Of a stretch of DNA of 64,000 nucleotides, positions 1-7,267 are shown in pieces. The stretch covers positions 558,001 through 622,000 of the forward strand of contig CAYROO010000001.1 of the NCBI GenBank assembly GCA_964425915.1. The letters are read 5' to 3'. Position 1 is the first letter of the stretch; each line of letters begins with the position of its first letter. Made by a program: the position numbers and the translations under genes. This DNA is from Polycyclovorans sp964425915 (GTDB lineage: Bacteria; Pseudomonadota; Gammaproteobacteria; Nevskiales; Nevskiaceae). Below the pieces are notes generated by a model. The model was not told the DNA's origin. It did no database searches and saw only the letters and a program-made list of their open reading frames with translations.

Positions 1-73
1 GCGGAGGCCTCTGGTGTTGGTCGGCTGACCATCAACTAACGAGCCGAGACGCTGAAGAGATCATCAGCGAACC

Positions 74-1267
74 CTATCCAACGTCGATCAACGGCAGCAT
101 TGGTAGGAGCTCGCTCATCGGGCTCAGCGACTGGGGGACGGCAGCCGGCCATACTGCAAACATGGCCGAAGCATTCGACTCGGGCGCGGCGCCCATAAAG
201 CTGTCCTGCAAAGCCTTGGCAATCAACTGTTCGTCGCCATCGGAAGCGGTGGCCGGGGCTTGTGCCTCGTTGACGGTAATGAGCAAGGTTTGGGTATCGA
301 ACAGGTTTCCGCTGCCAACACGGATGATCACTTCGTAAATGTTGTCGGCGCCTTCGTCCTGAGGGTTGTCGAATTCGGGTGCGTCGAGGAATCGCAATGC
401 GCCGGTGCTGCTGTTGATGTTGAAAAGGTCGGCGTCGTCGCCACCGATGATGCTGTAGCTGAGCGTCTGGGTGGTCTCTTCGGTGGTGACCGTGGTGACC
501 GCCGTCACCCCTTCGGTGACGTCGATCTCGGCGGTGTCGCCGCCGCCGTTGCTGGTGATCTCGGCGATGTTCTGGATGGTGATGGTGAGCGTTTGGGTGT
601 CGGTCAGATCGCCATCGGACGCCTGCACCTGCACCACGTACTTGTTGTCTTCGTCGGCATCAGTGGGCGTTTCGAAATCGGGCGCGGTCTTGAAGCGCAG
701 CGCGCCACTGCTGGCATTGATCTCGAACAGGTCGGCATCGTCACCGCCGATGATGCTGTAGGTGATGGTGGTATTGGGATCAGCATCGCCCGCCGTCACG
801 GTGGTCACCGTAGCGATGTTCTCACCGAGGTTCAGGGCCGCATTGGCGCCGGCGCCGTTGCTGATGATGATGGGTGCGCTATTGCCGCCGCCGCTGCCCT
901 CGTCGCTGTCGTCGGTCGCCGCCAACACACCCACGGTGACCAAGCCGGCGCCGACGGCTACAGCACCCCAGAGCGGCATGCCCATGATGGTGATGGCATT
1001 GGGGTCGCGGCCTTCCAGTTCGGCCAGCGAGATGGGCTGGACGACAGAAGGGTTGAACCCCGCTGGCGGGGGCGCATCGGCGGCAGGCGCGGCCTCCGGT
1101 TCTGCAGCCGCGTCGTCGACAGCCTCTTCAGGTTCCGGCTTCCGTGGCGCCGGCTCTGGCGCCTCGGTGCGGGCGGCATCACCTTCCGCCTGCGCCAGGG
1201 TCAGCGCATCGTTGGCCGTCTCGGGGCTGTCCTGAATCGGCTGCGCGGGGGCGCGAACATCACTCAT
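74..1267 (-). CDS. Cadherin-like repeat surface protein with membrane-like segment
   Basis: Predicted 397-residue protein of unknown function, probably surface-associated. The N-terminal ~95 residues are acidic, Ala/Pro/Glu-rich and disordered-looking. A Gly/Ala/Val hydrophobic stretch (about residues 95-117, containing GAVAVGAGLVTVGVLAA) follows and runs into an acidic DDSDEG patch. Two cadherin-like repeats come next, each with a YSIIGGDDADLF.I..SGALRF core and an ending like DTQTLTITI, at roughly residues 130-235 and 240-340. There is no cleavable Sec signal. A purine-rich AGGA lies about 9 nt before the ATG. The layout (charged N-terminus, membrane-like helix, acidic patch, cadherin-like domains) resembles the N-terminus of the giant protein at 7268-17812, so the two may share location or export; that is inference. 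It has no GGxGxD calcium repeats. Confidence 0.8.
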   Translation of the reverse strand: MSDVRAPAQPIQDSPETANDALTLAQAEGDAARTEAPEPAPRKPEPEEAVDDAAAEPEAAPAADAPPPAGFNPSVVQPISLAELEGRDPNAITIMGMPLWGAVAVGAGLVTVGVLAATDDSDEGSGGGNSAPIIISNGAGANAALNLGENIATVTTVTAGDADPNTTITYSIIGGDDADLFEINASSGALRFKTAPDFETPTDADEDNKYVVQVQASDGDLTDTQTLTITIQNIAEITSNGGGDTAEIDVTEGVTAVTTVTTEETTQTLSYSIIGGDDADLFNINSSTGALRFLDAPEFDNPQDEGADNIYEVIIRVGSGNLFDTQTLLITVNEAQAPATASDGDEQLIAKALQDSFMGAAPESNASAMFAVWPAAVPQSLSPMSELLPMLPLIDVG

Positions 1268-1436
1268 CGGCTACGGTCCTGGGGTTCAATCGGCGGTGGC
1301 ACGGTACTACACAACGGGGCCGCGGTGTCCGGGCAATGTGCAAGCGTGACCCGACGGTTGAGGGGCTTGCGCGCAAGCTGCGCGCCTGGGCCAGAAGCGC
1401 CGGGCTCGTGCCGGTATCCAACGCCTGGCGAATGGA

Positions 1437-1455
1437 TGCCCGATCAAGTCGGGCA
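1437..1455. repeat. REP-like palindrome
   Basis: TGCCCGA and TCGGGCA form a perfect 7-bp stem around a 5-nt loop. It lies between the cadherin-like gene and the end of rfbB. No T-run follows on either strand, so it looks more like a dispersed palindromic element than an intrinsic terminator, although it could stabilise the 3' end of the rfb transcript. Confidence 0.5.
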
Positions 1456-1474
1456 TGACGAAGGAAGGCCTCCT

Positions 1475-1498
1475 CACCACTCAGCACTCAGCACTCAG
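1475..1498. repeat. CACTCAG heptamer array overlapping the rfbB stop
   Basis: Three exact CACTCAG heptamers (1478-1484, 1485-1491, 1492-1498) are preceded by a partial unit. On the minus strand they read CTGAGTG and encode the last residues of RfbB (LSAEC) and its TGA stop. The same heptamer family occurs as an inverted pair between metF and rho near 28966-29035. Confidence 0.75.
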
Positions 1499-2512
1499 CT
1501 GTAAATACCACCGCACCGTCTCCCCAATCTCCGCCTCAAACCGCTGCGCCCGCACCCAGCCCAGTTCCTGCTGGATCTTGCTGGCATCAATGGCATAGCG
1601 CCAGTCATGGCCGGGGCGGTCGGTGACGAAGGTGATGAGCCGCTCGTGGGGCGCACCATCGGGCCGCTCGGTGTCCATCACTTTGCAGATCAGGCGCACC
1701 ACGTCGAGATTGTGCTGCTCGTTGCCGCCGCCGATGTTGTAGCACTCACCCAGCCGTCCGTTACGGAGCACCGCCTCGATGCCGACGCAGTGGTCGGTGA
1801 CATACAACCAGTCCCGCACATTGCTACCGTCGCCATACACGGGAATCGGCTGCCCCTTCAGGCAGCTACGAATAATGGTGGGGATGAGCTTTTCGCCATG
1901 CTGGCGCGGGCCGAAGTTGTTGCTGCAGTTGGTGGTGATCACCGGTAGGCCGTAGGTGTGGAACCAGGCGCGTACCAAGTGATCGGACGCCGCCTTGCTG
2001 GCGGAGTACGGTGAATTGGGGGCGTAGGGGGTGGTTTCGGTAAAGGCCGGGTCATCCGGCCCAAGCGTGCCAAACACTTCGTCGGTGGAGATGTGGTGAA
2101 AGCGCACGCTGTAATCTCCCAGCGCAGCCTCGACTTGCCAGTACTGGCGGCAGGCCTGCAGCAGGGTGAAGGTGCCGGTCACATTGGTGCGGACAAACTC
2201 GCCGGGGCCGCTGATGGAGCGATCCACGTGGGATTCGGCGGCAAAGTGGACGACGGTGTCGATGCGGTGTTCACGCAGCAGACGATCCACCAGGGCAGCA
2301 TCGCAGATATCGCCGTGAAGAAAGACATGGCGGGACGCATCCGGCAGGCCTTCAAGGTTCTGGCGGTTGCCGGCGTAGGTGAGCGCATCGAGTGAGACCA
2401 CCTGCACGGCGGCATCCTGCGCCAGCAGGTGATGCACGAAGTTGCTGCCGATAAAGCCGGCGGCGCCGGTGACCAGCACTTGGCGTGGAGAATGTCGGGG
2501 TGCGGAGGTCAT
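1481..2512 (-). CDS. rfbB: dTDP-glucose 4,6-dehydratase
   Basis: Converts dTDP-glucose to dTDP-4-keto-6-deoxyglucose, the second step of dTDP-L-rhamnose synthesis, in the cytoplasm. It is a short-chain dehydrogenase with the N-terminal NAD motif TGAAGFIGSNF, the HFAAESHVDRS segment, the STDEVFG motif and catalytic YSASKA. The start is set at the ATG that overlaps the rfbD stop (ATGA), giving 343 residues; the open frame extends 15 codons further, but coupling and homology favour this start. It is the last gene of an rfbA-rfbC-rfbD-rfbB operon. The final residues and stop codon are contributed by a heptamer repeat array, so the C-terminus is probably not native. Confidence 0.96.
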   Translation of the reverse strand: MTSAPRHSPRQVLVTGAAGFIGSNFVHHLLAQDAAVQVVSLDALTYAGNRQNLEGLPDASRHVFLHGDICDAALVDRLLREHRIDTVVHFAAESHVDRSISGPGEFVRTNVTGTFTLLQACRQYWQVEAALGDYSVRFHHISTDEVFGTLGPDDPAFTETTPYAPNSPYSASKAASDHLVRAWFHTYGLPVITTNCSNNFGPRQHGEKLIPTIIRSCLKGQPIPVYGDGSNVRDWLYVTDHCVGIEAVLRNGRLGECYNIGGGNEQHNLDVVRLICKVMDTERPDGAPHERLITFVTDRPGHDWRYAIDASKIQQELGWVRAQRFEAEIGETVRWYLQLSAEC

Positions 2513-3384
2513 GCCGGTTTCAGATCGCGAATGAGGGTGCGCAGTGCGGCTCGCCAATCGGGTGGCTGCAGGCCCAGCGCGGCGGTCGTTGCCCGCATCG
2601 ACAAGCTGGACTGGGCCGGGCGCGCGGCGGCGGTGGGGTATTCGGCCGTGGTGATGGCACTGACCTCGGGTGCCTGTGGTAGCAGGCCCAGTACCACGGC
2701 CTCATCAAAGATGGCTTGGGCGAACGCATGCCAACTGACGAAGGGCTGTCCGGCAAAGTGCCAGGTTCCCCACGGCAGTGACCGCTCCGTTTCGATCTGC
2801 CGCGCCAGCTGCATCAAGGCCTGCGCGATGTCCGCCGCCGGGGTGGGCCCGCCGACCTGATCCGCCACCACCCGCAGCGCCGGGCGCTCGGCGCCGAGGC
2901 GCAGCATGGTCTTCACAAAGTTGTTGCCGTATTGGCCGAATACCCAGCTCACGCGCAGGATGAGATGCTGCGGACAGTGCTGACGTAGTGCCTGCTCACC
3001 GGCCCACTTGCTGGCGCCGTAGACGCCCAGCGGATTTACAGCCGCATCTTCTGAATATGCATCGGCACTGCGTCCATCGAAAACGTAGTCCGTCGACAGG
3101 TGCAGCACCGGTATGTGGCGTGCTGCACAGGCCTGCGCCAGATGGGCGACCGCCGTGCCGTTGATGGCATGGGCGAGATCCGGCTCCTGCTCAGCACGAT
3201 CCACGGCGGTGTAGGCGGCTGCATTGATCAGCACGGTGGGACGGTGGTGATCGAGCGCTGCGGTAATGGCTTCGGCTTGGGTGATGTCCAGGGCGTGGCG
3301 ATCGAGGGCGATGTCGGTGGCACCGCAGCGCGCAGCCAGCTCGCGCCCGACTTGCCCACCGGCGCCGACGATCAGCACCGTCAT
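2509..3384 (-). CDS. rfbD: dTDP-4-dehydrorhamnose reductase
   Basis: Catalyses the last step of dTDP-L-rhamnose synthesis, NAD(P)H reduction of dTDP-4-keto-rhamnose. The N-terminal nucleotide-binding motif is VGAGGQVGREL, the STDYVFDG segment follows, and the catalytic motif is YGASKWAGE; 291 residues is normal for the family. The chosen ATG overlaps the rfbC stop as ATGA. The open frame continues 28 codons upstream, but those codons lie inside rfbC and do not resemble the family. Its stop overlaps the rfbB start in the same way, so rfbC, rfbD and rfbB are translationally coupled. Confidence 0.95.
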   Translation of the reverse strand: MTVLIVGAGGQVGRELAARCGATDIALDRHALDITQAEAITAALDHHRPTVLINAAAYTAVDRAEQEPDLAHAINGTAVAHLAQACAARHIPVLHLSTDYVFDGRSADAYSEDAAVNPLGVYGASKWAGEQALRQHCPQHLILRVSWVFGQYGNNFVKTMLRLGAERPALRVVADQVGGPTPAADIAQALMQLARQIETERSLPWGTWHFAGQPFVSWHAFAQAIFDEAVVLGLLPQAPEVSAITTAEYPTAAARPAQSSLSMRATTAALGLQPPDWRAALRTLIRDLKPA

Positions 3385-3929
3385 GCGGGCAAGTCCGCCT
3401 GTTCCGCCAGCACCGGCAGTTCCCGATCCTTGTCGGACAGCGCATAGGGCACGTCCAGCTTGGGCCAATCAATACCCAGCGCCGGGTCATCGAAGCGGAT
3501 ACCGGCTTCGGAGGCGGGGTGATAGTAGTCGGTGCATTTGTAGACGAAGTCGGCTTCGTCGGACAGCACCAGAAAGCCGTGGGCAAAGCCGGGCGGGATG
3601 TAGAGCTGATGGTGGGCGACATCGTCCAGCACACAGCCATAGGCCATGCCGAAGTGCGGCGAGCCGCGGCGCACGTCCACGGCCACGTCGTAGACGCTGC
3701 CGCGGGACACGCGCACCAGCTTTCCCTGCGGTTGTTGTAGCTGGTAGTGCAAGCCTCGCAGCACGCCCTTGCGGGAACGGGACTGGTTGTCCTGTACGAA
3801 CTGCAGTTTCAGTTCGCGCTGCAGGAATTGCTCGGCGCGATAGGTTTCCACGAAGAAGCCGCGGGCATCCCCGTACACGCGCGGTTCAATGCGCAGCACG
3901 CCCGGCAGCGGGGTTTCGCTGAGGGTCAT
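3381..3929 (-). CDS. rfbC: dTDP-4-dehydrorhamnose 3,5-epimerase
   Basis: Epimerises C3 and C5 of dTDP-4-keto-6-deoxyglucose. It is a 182-residue cupin-fold protein of normal length. Visible family motifs are EPRVYGDARGFFVE near the N-terminus, DNQSRSRKGVLRGLHYQ containing the catalytic His, DVAVDVRRGSPHFG, and IPPGFAHGFLVLSD. Both ends overlap neighbouring genes by four bases (ATGA), with rfbA upstream and rfbD downstream. Placing the epimerase second, before rfbD and rfbB, departs from the common BDAC order. Confidence 0.96.
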   Translation of the reverse strand: MTLSETPLPGVLRIEPRVYGDARGFFVETYRAEQFLQRELKLQFVQDNQSRSRKGVLRGLHYQLQQPQGKLVRVSRGSVYDVAVDVRRGSPHFGMAYGCVLDDVAHHQLYIPPGFAHGFLVLSDEADFVYKCTDYYHPASEAGIRFDDPALGIDWPKLDVPYALSDKDRELPVLAEQADLPA

Positions 3930-4789
3930 CGAATGAGGTCCAACAGGTACTGGCCATAGCGCGACTTGCGCAGGGGCTCGGCCAGGCGCGCTACCTGGGC
4001 GGCGTCGATCCAGCCCTGGCGGTAGGCGATTTCCTCCGGGCAGCAGATCTGGAGGCCTTGGCGTTCCTGCACGGTACGGACGAAGTTGCCGGCTTCCAGC
4101 AGGGCATCGTGGGTGCCGGTATCCAGCCAGGCAAAGCCACGGCCCATCAGCTCCACCTGCAGGTCACCGCGCTTCAAGTAGGCGCGGTTGATGTCGGTGA
4201 TTTCCAGCTCCCCGCGGGCGGAGGGCTTCACGTTGCGGGCAATGTCCACTACATCGGCGTCATAGAAGTAGAGGCCGGTGACCGCGTAGTGCGACTTGGG
4301 CTGCGTGGGCTTCTCTTCGATGTCCACCGCCCTGCCCTGTGCATCGAACTGCACCACACCGTAGCGCTCGGGATCGCGCACGTAGTAGCCGAATAGGGTG
4401 GCGCCACGATCGCGGGCAGCAGCACGGCGCAGCATCTCGGGCAGGCCGTGGCCGAAGAAGAGGTTGTCGCCGAGGATGAGGCAGGCGGGCTGCCCGGCCA
4501 GAAATGATTCGCCAATCAGAAAGGCCTGTGCCAGGCCATCGGGACTGGCTTGCACCGCGTACTGCAGGTTCAGACCCCAATCGCTGCCATCGCCCAGCAG
4601 GTGCTGGAAAGCGGACTGGTCCTGCGGGGTGGTGATGACCAGCACCTCGCGAATGCCGGCCAGCATCAGCACCGACAGCGGGTAGTAGATCATCGGCTTG
4701 TCGTACACCGGGGTGAGCTGTTTGCTCACGCCACGGGTGATGGGATATAGCCGGGTGCCGGTGCCTCCGGCCAGGATGATGGCTTTCAT
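3926..4789 (-). CDS. rfbA: Glucose-1-phosphate thymidylyltransferase
   Basis: Makes dTDP-glucose from dTTP and glucose-1-phosphate, the first step of dTDP-L-rhamnose synthesis. It has the N-terminal nucleotidyltransferase signature LAGGTGTRLYPIT followed by SKQLTPVYDKPMIYYPL, then LILGDNLFFG and the EEKP motif; 287 residues is typical. It is the first gene of the rhamnose operon, and its stop overlaps the rfbC start (ATGA). I see no clear Shine-Dalgarno sequence before its ATG. The product pathway suggests a rhamnose-containing O-antigen, exopolysaccharide or protein glycan. Confidence 0.97.
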   Translation of the reverse strand: MKAIILAGGTGTRLYPITRGVSKQLTPVYDKPMIYYPLSVLMLAGIREVLVITTPQDQSAFQHLLGDGSDWGLNLQYAVQASPDGLAQAFLIGESFLAGQPACLILGDNLFFGHGLPEMLRRAAARDRGATLFGYYVRDPERYGVVQFDAQGRAVDIEEKPTQPKSHYAVTGLYFYDADVVDIARNVKPSARGELEITDINRAYLKRGDLQVELMGRGFAWLDTGTHDALLEAGNFVRTVQERQGLQICCPEEIAYRQGWIDAAQVARLAEPLRKSRYGQYLLDLIR

Positions 4790-4891
4790 GGGGTGATGGG
4801 GTCCATCGCTTAGGCGACTAGCATATCGGGATGGGGGCGATGAGGTGGCCTGACGCCCCCCTCTGTCCCATCCTTGCCTGCATTCGTTTGT

Positions 4892-4909
4892 TGTAGTAAC
4901 GTCACTACA
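4892..4909. promoter_or_regulatory. Palindromic operator of the toxin-antitoxin operon
   Basis: TGTAGT and ACTACA form a perfect 6-bp inverted repeat around a 6-nt centre, 24 bp before the antitoxin ATG. Antitoxins of the Phd/YefM class usually bind such a palindrome to autorepress their operon. The role here is inferred from position. Confidence 0.55.
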
Positions 4910-4933
4910 TCACTTGTCCTGCAGAAGGCAGCC

Positions 4934-5188
4934 ATGACCATCACCACGCTCTCAAGCCGCGCTTTCAACCAGGCCGCAAGCGAGGCCAAGCGGGCCGCCA
5001 ACAAGGGGCCGGTCATCATCACGGATCGTGGCCGACCTGCCCACGTGCTCATGTGTTACGAGGACTATCAGCGACTCACAGGGCAACGCCGCAACATCGC
5101 CGATGCGCTGGCCATGCCAGGCGATGCCGACATCGCCTTTGAGCCACCGCGTGTGACGATCGGCATCACACCGGTCGAACTCTCGTGA
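4934..5188 (+). CDS. Phd/YefM-type antitoxin
   Basis: An 84-residue antitoxin of a type II toxin-antitoxin pair. The N-terminal segment SSRAFNQAASEAKRAANKGPVIITDRGRPAHVLMCYEDYQ split across residues 7-46 is the Phd/YefM DNA-binding fold: SRAF helix, ANKGPVIITDRG hairpin, then AHVLMCYEDY. The acidic C-terminal tail would wrap the toxin. The ATG at 4934 gives the family's normal N-terminus; an upstream in-frame start at 4874 would run through the operator palindrome and is unlikely. The stop shares one base with the toxin start, so translation is coupled. Confidence 0.9.
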   Translation: MTITTLSSRAFNQAASEAKRAANKGPVIITDRGRPAHVLMCYEDYQRLTGQRRNIADALAMPGDADIAFEPPRVTIGITPVELS

Positions 5189-5610
5189 TGTTCGTGCTGG
5201 ATACCAACGTGGTATCCGAACTGCGCAAGGTGCGGCACGGCAAGGCGGATGCGAACGTCGCCGCGTGGGCGGAGAACGCAGATGCCGACAGTCTGTTTGT
5301 GTCAGCCATCAGCATCCTGGAGCTTGAGCTTGGGGTGCTGTCGGTTGAGCGTCGGGATGCCGCCCAGGGCGCCCTGCTGCGCGATTGGCTAGCGCACCAC
5401 GTGTTGCCCGAGTTCTCCGCGCGCACCCTGGCGGTCGACACCGCGGTGGCACTGCGGTGCGCCCGACTACATGTGCCCGATCGCCGGAGCGAACGTGACG
5501 CGCTCATCGCTGCAACAGCACTCGTGCATGGCATGGCGGTGGTCACGCGAAACATTGCAGATTTTCAAAGCACTGGGGTGCCATTGGTCAACCCCTGGAT
5601 ACCATCGTAA
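5188..5610 (+). CDS. PIN-domain toxin (VapC/FitB-like)
   Basis: Predicted Mg2+-dependent ribonuclease toxin of 140 residues. PIN-domain acidic residues are visible: D4 in FVLDTNVVSEL, the SAISILELELG glutamate segment, RSERDALIAATAL with its central Asp, and VVTRNIADFQ near the end. The ATG at 5188 shares its A with the antitoxin TGA; a GTG three bases earlier is an alternative start. Pairing with a Phd/YefM antitoxin rather than VapB is common for this branch. No other mobile features flank the pair. Confidence 0.92.
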   Translation: MFVLDTNVVSELRKVRHGKADANVAAWAENADADSLFVSAISILELELGVLSVERRDAAQGALLRDWLAHHVLPEFSARTLAVDTAVALRCARLHVPDRRSERDALIAATALVHGMAVVTRNIADFQSTGVPLVNPWIPS

Positions 5611-5650
5611 CCCGCAGATTGAAGTCAGTTTGCCCCCAACCCGCCCAACG

Positions 5651-5672
5651 AAAAAGCCGCCCGAAGGCGGCT
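5651..5672 (-). terminator. Intrinsic terminator of the DUF6447 gene
   Basis: On the minus strand AGCCGCC-TTCG-GGCGGCT forms a 7-bp stem with a stable TTCG loop, followed by five T residues. It lies 20 bp downstream of the DUF6447 stop codon. Confidence 0.85.
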
Positions 5673-5691
5673 CGTTCGCGGCGCGTAGCGC

Positions 5692-5892
5692 TTACTTGCT
5701 CTTGGGCAGCGCGGCCTTCAGCTGCTCGGCAAACGCAGCGCGAGCGGTCTGGGCGATGCCCACGCGCACGCGCAGCTGCTTGAGCTCACCGTCGGTGGCG
5801 TTGAGGTTGACCAGCGCAGCACGGGCTTCCTTGCTGAGGTCGGCCCAGTTGTACTTCTTGCCGTCGATGGTGACGACTTCTTCTTTTGCCAT
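5692..5892 (-). CDS. Small DUF6447-like protein
   Basis: A 66-residue cytoplasmic protein of unknown function that resembles the DUF6447 family: MAKEEVVTIDGKKYNWADLS, then EARAALVNLNATDGELKQLRV, then a helical ARAAFAEQLKAAL tail. GGAG sits 8 nt before the ATG at 5892, which supports this start over one three codons upstream. It follows the GT4 gene by 48 bp on the same strand and has its own terminator. Its position after a giant secreted protein gene and a glycosyltransferase suggests a link with that system, but no function can be assigned. Confidence 0.75.
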   Translation of the reverse strand: MAKEEVVTIDGKKYNWADLSKEARAALVNLNATDGELKQLRVRVGIAQTARAAFAEQLKAALPKSK

Positions 5893-5940
5893 GTGGAACA
5901 CTCCGGTAGGCGATTGAATTGGTGGTTGTATTTTAGCCGA

Positions 5941-7173
5941 TCAGCTGTGAACCCGCCGCGACATAGCCGCCACGCGGTCGACCAGTGCCAGCTGGGCCGG
6001 CAAGCAGCGTGTGGCCAGGTCATAGTGATCCACTACGGTCTGCCGGGCCGCAGCGCGGAGGTGATGATAGTGCGCAGGTCGGGCCAGCACGTCGATGACC
6101 CGCTCGGCCAGGGCCTGGGGGTCGAGGAACGGCGTCAGCAAGCCGTTCTCGCCGTCTCGAATCACCTCGGTCACGGAAGCGGTATCACTACCCACCACAA
6201 TGGCGCCCACCGACATGGCCTCCAACATCGACCAACTCAGCACGAATGGGATGGTCAGATACACGTGGCAGCTTGAGGCCTGCAGCAAGCCAATGAACAG
6301 GTTGTAGGGAATGCGACCGAGAAAATGCACACGACTGGCATCCACTTCCTCATGCACTTCCTGCCAAATCACCTCCCGCCAACTCTTGCCATTGGCCGGC
6401 CGGGCGCCATAGCTGACATCACTGCCTCCGACGATGGCGACGTGAGCGTTGGGCCGTGCCTTCAGCACCTGCTTGAGTGAACGCGCAAACACGTGCCAAC
6501 CCCGCGCGGGCTCGAGGTTGCGATTCACAAAGGTGACCAGCTCATCGCCCTGCCCCAACGATAGCCCGGAACTGAACGTGACCTTGCGATCCGGCATGGG
6601 CGCAATGGCGGTCGTATCAACGCCGTCATGAATCACATCAATGCGGTCGCGATACTCCACCGGCACCTGCTGCCGCTGCCAGGCGGTTGGGCTGTAACCC
6701 CAATCCATCTGCTGCAGCGCCAGAAGATTCATCGCGTTCTTGGAGCGCACACGTCCCGGATCGCTGCTGCCGGCTGAGAACTCAGGATCAAAGCCGACAT
6801 CGGCGCCGTTGGGATGGTAGTACCACTCCACGAAATGCAGCTGCCGCGCCGCCGGGAACACATCCTCGACGCAGAAGGACTCGCCCCAGCCCGGGTGCGC
6901 CACCACCAGATCCGGTTCGAAGCCCTCCCGCTTGATCTGTTGCAGGGCATGCCAGGCCTGTTCCGCCCGGATCATCTTGGTCTCGAACTCCTGCGTCCAA
7001 GCCTGAATGCCGGCGGCGTTGGCGCGATCGACCTTGTAGCGCCACATGGGGACGCCCTTGAGGCCCACGCCCTCAATTGCCAAGGCTCGGACATCGTCGC
7101 CCCGAGCGTGCATGGCGGGTGCCAAGTGTTTGAACTGGCCGGGAAAGTTCTGGTGGAGAAACAGTGTTTGCAT
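5941..7173 (-). CDS. GT4-family glycosyltransferase
   Basis: A 410-residue glycosyltransferase of the GT-B fold, family 4. The N-terminal half starts LFLHQNFPGQFKHLAPAMHARG, the hallmark of the Glyco_trans_4-like N-terminal family, and contains HPGWGESFCVEDVFP. The C-terminal half has VNRNLEPARGWHVF, the VGGSDVSYG strand and the E-x7-E nucleotide-sugar motif region around SWSMLEAMSVGAIVVGSDTASVTEVI. Donor and acceptor are unknown. It begins 94 bp downstream of the giant surface protein gene, past a terminator. It could glycosylate that protein or extend a rhamnose-containing polymer; both are inference from context. Confidence 0.9.
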   Translation of the reverse strand: MQTLFLHQNFPGQFKHLAPAMHARGDDVRALAIEGVGLKGVPMWRYKVDRANAAGIQAWTQEFETKMIRAEQAWHALQQIKREGFEPDLVVAHPGWGESFCVEDVFPAARQLHFVEWYYHPNGADVGFDPEFSAGSSDPGRVRSKNAMNLLALQQMDWGYSPTAWQRQQVPVEYRDRIDVIHDGVDTTAIAPMPDRKVTFSSGLSLGQGDELVTFVNRNLEPARGWHVFARSLKQVLKARPNAHVAIVGGSDVSYGARPANGKSWREVIWQEVHEEVDASRVHFLGRIPYNLFIGLLQASSCHVYLTIPFVLSWSMLEAMSVGAIVVGSDTASVTEVIRDGENGLLTPFLDPQALAERVIDVLARPAHYHHLRAAARQTVVDHYDLATRCLPAQLALVDRVAAMSRRVHS

Positions 7174-7187
7174 CGTAAATCCAAGGC

Positions 7188-7214
7188 AAAAAAATCCCCG
7201 CCGAAGCGGGGATT
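7188..7214 (-). terminator. Intrinsic terminator of the giant RTX gene
   Basis: On the minus strand AATCCCCG-CTTCGG-CGGGGATT is an 8-bp stem followed by seven T residues (7194 down to 7188). It is a classic factor-independent terminator placed between the giant gene and the glycosyltransferase gene. Confidence 0.9.
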
Positions 7215-7229
7215 AAATCTAAAGCGAAG

Positions 7230-7255
7230 GGAGCCCACGATACGACGTGGGCTCC
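7230..7255 (-). terminator. Second hairpin after the giant RTX gene
   Basis: GGAGCCCAC and GTGGGCTCC form a perfect 9-bp stem with an 8-nt loop, starting 12 bp past the giant gene's stop codon. No T-run follows directly; it precedes the stronger terminator at 7188-7214 and may protect the 3' end of a very long mRNA. Confidence 0.6.
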
Positions 7256-7267
7256 TCGTTGAAACGC

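Noticed and set aside
260..1504. Plus-strand frame over the cadherin-like gene
   Set aside because: Antisense of a better-supported gene and compositionally biased.
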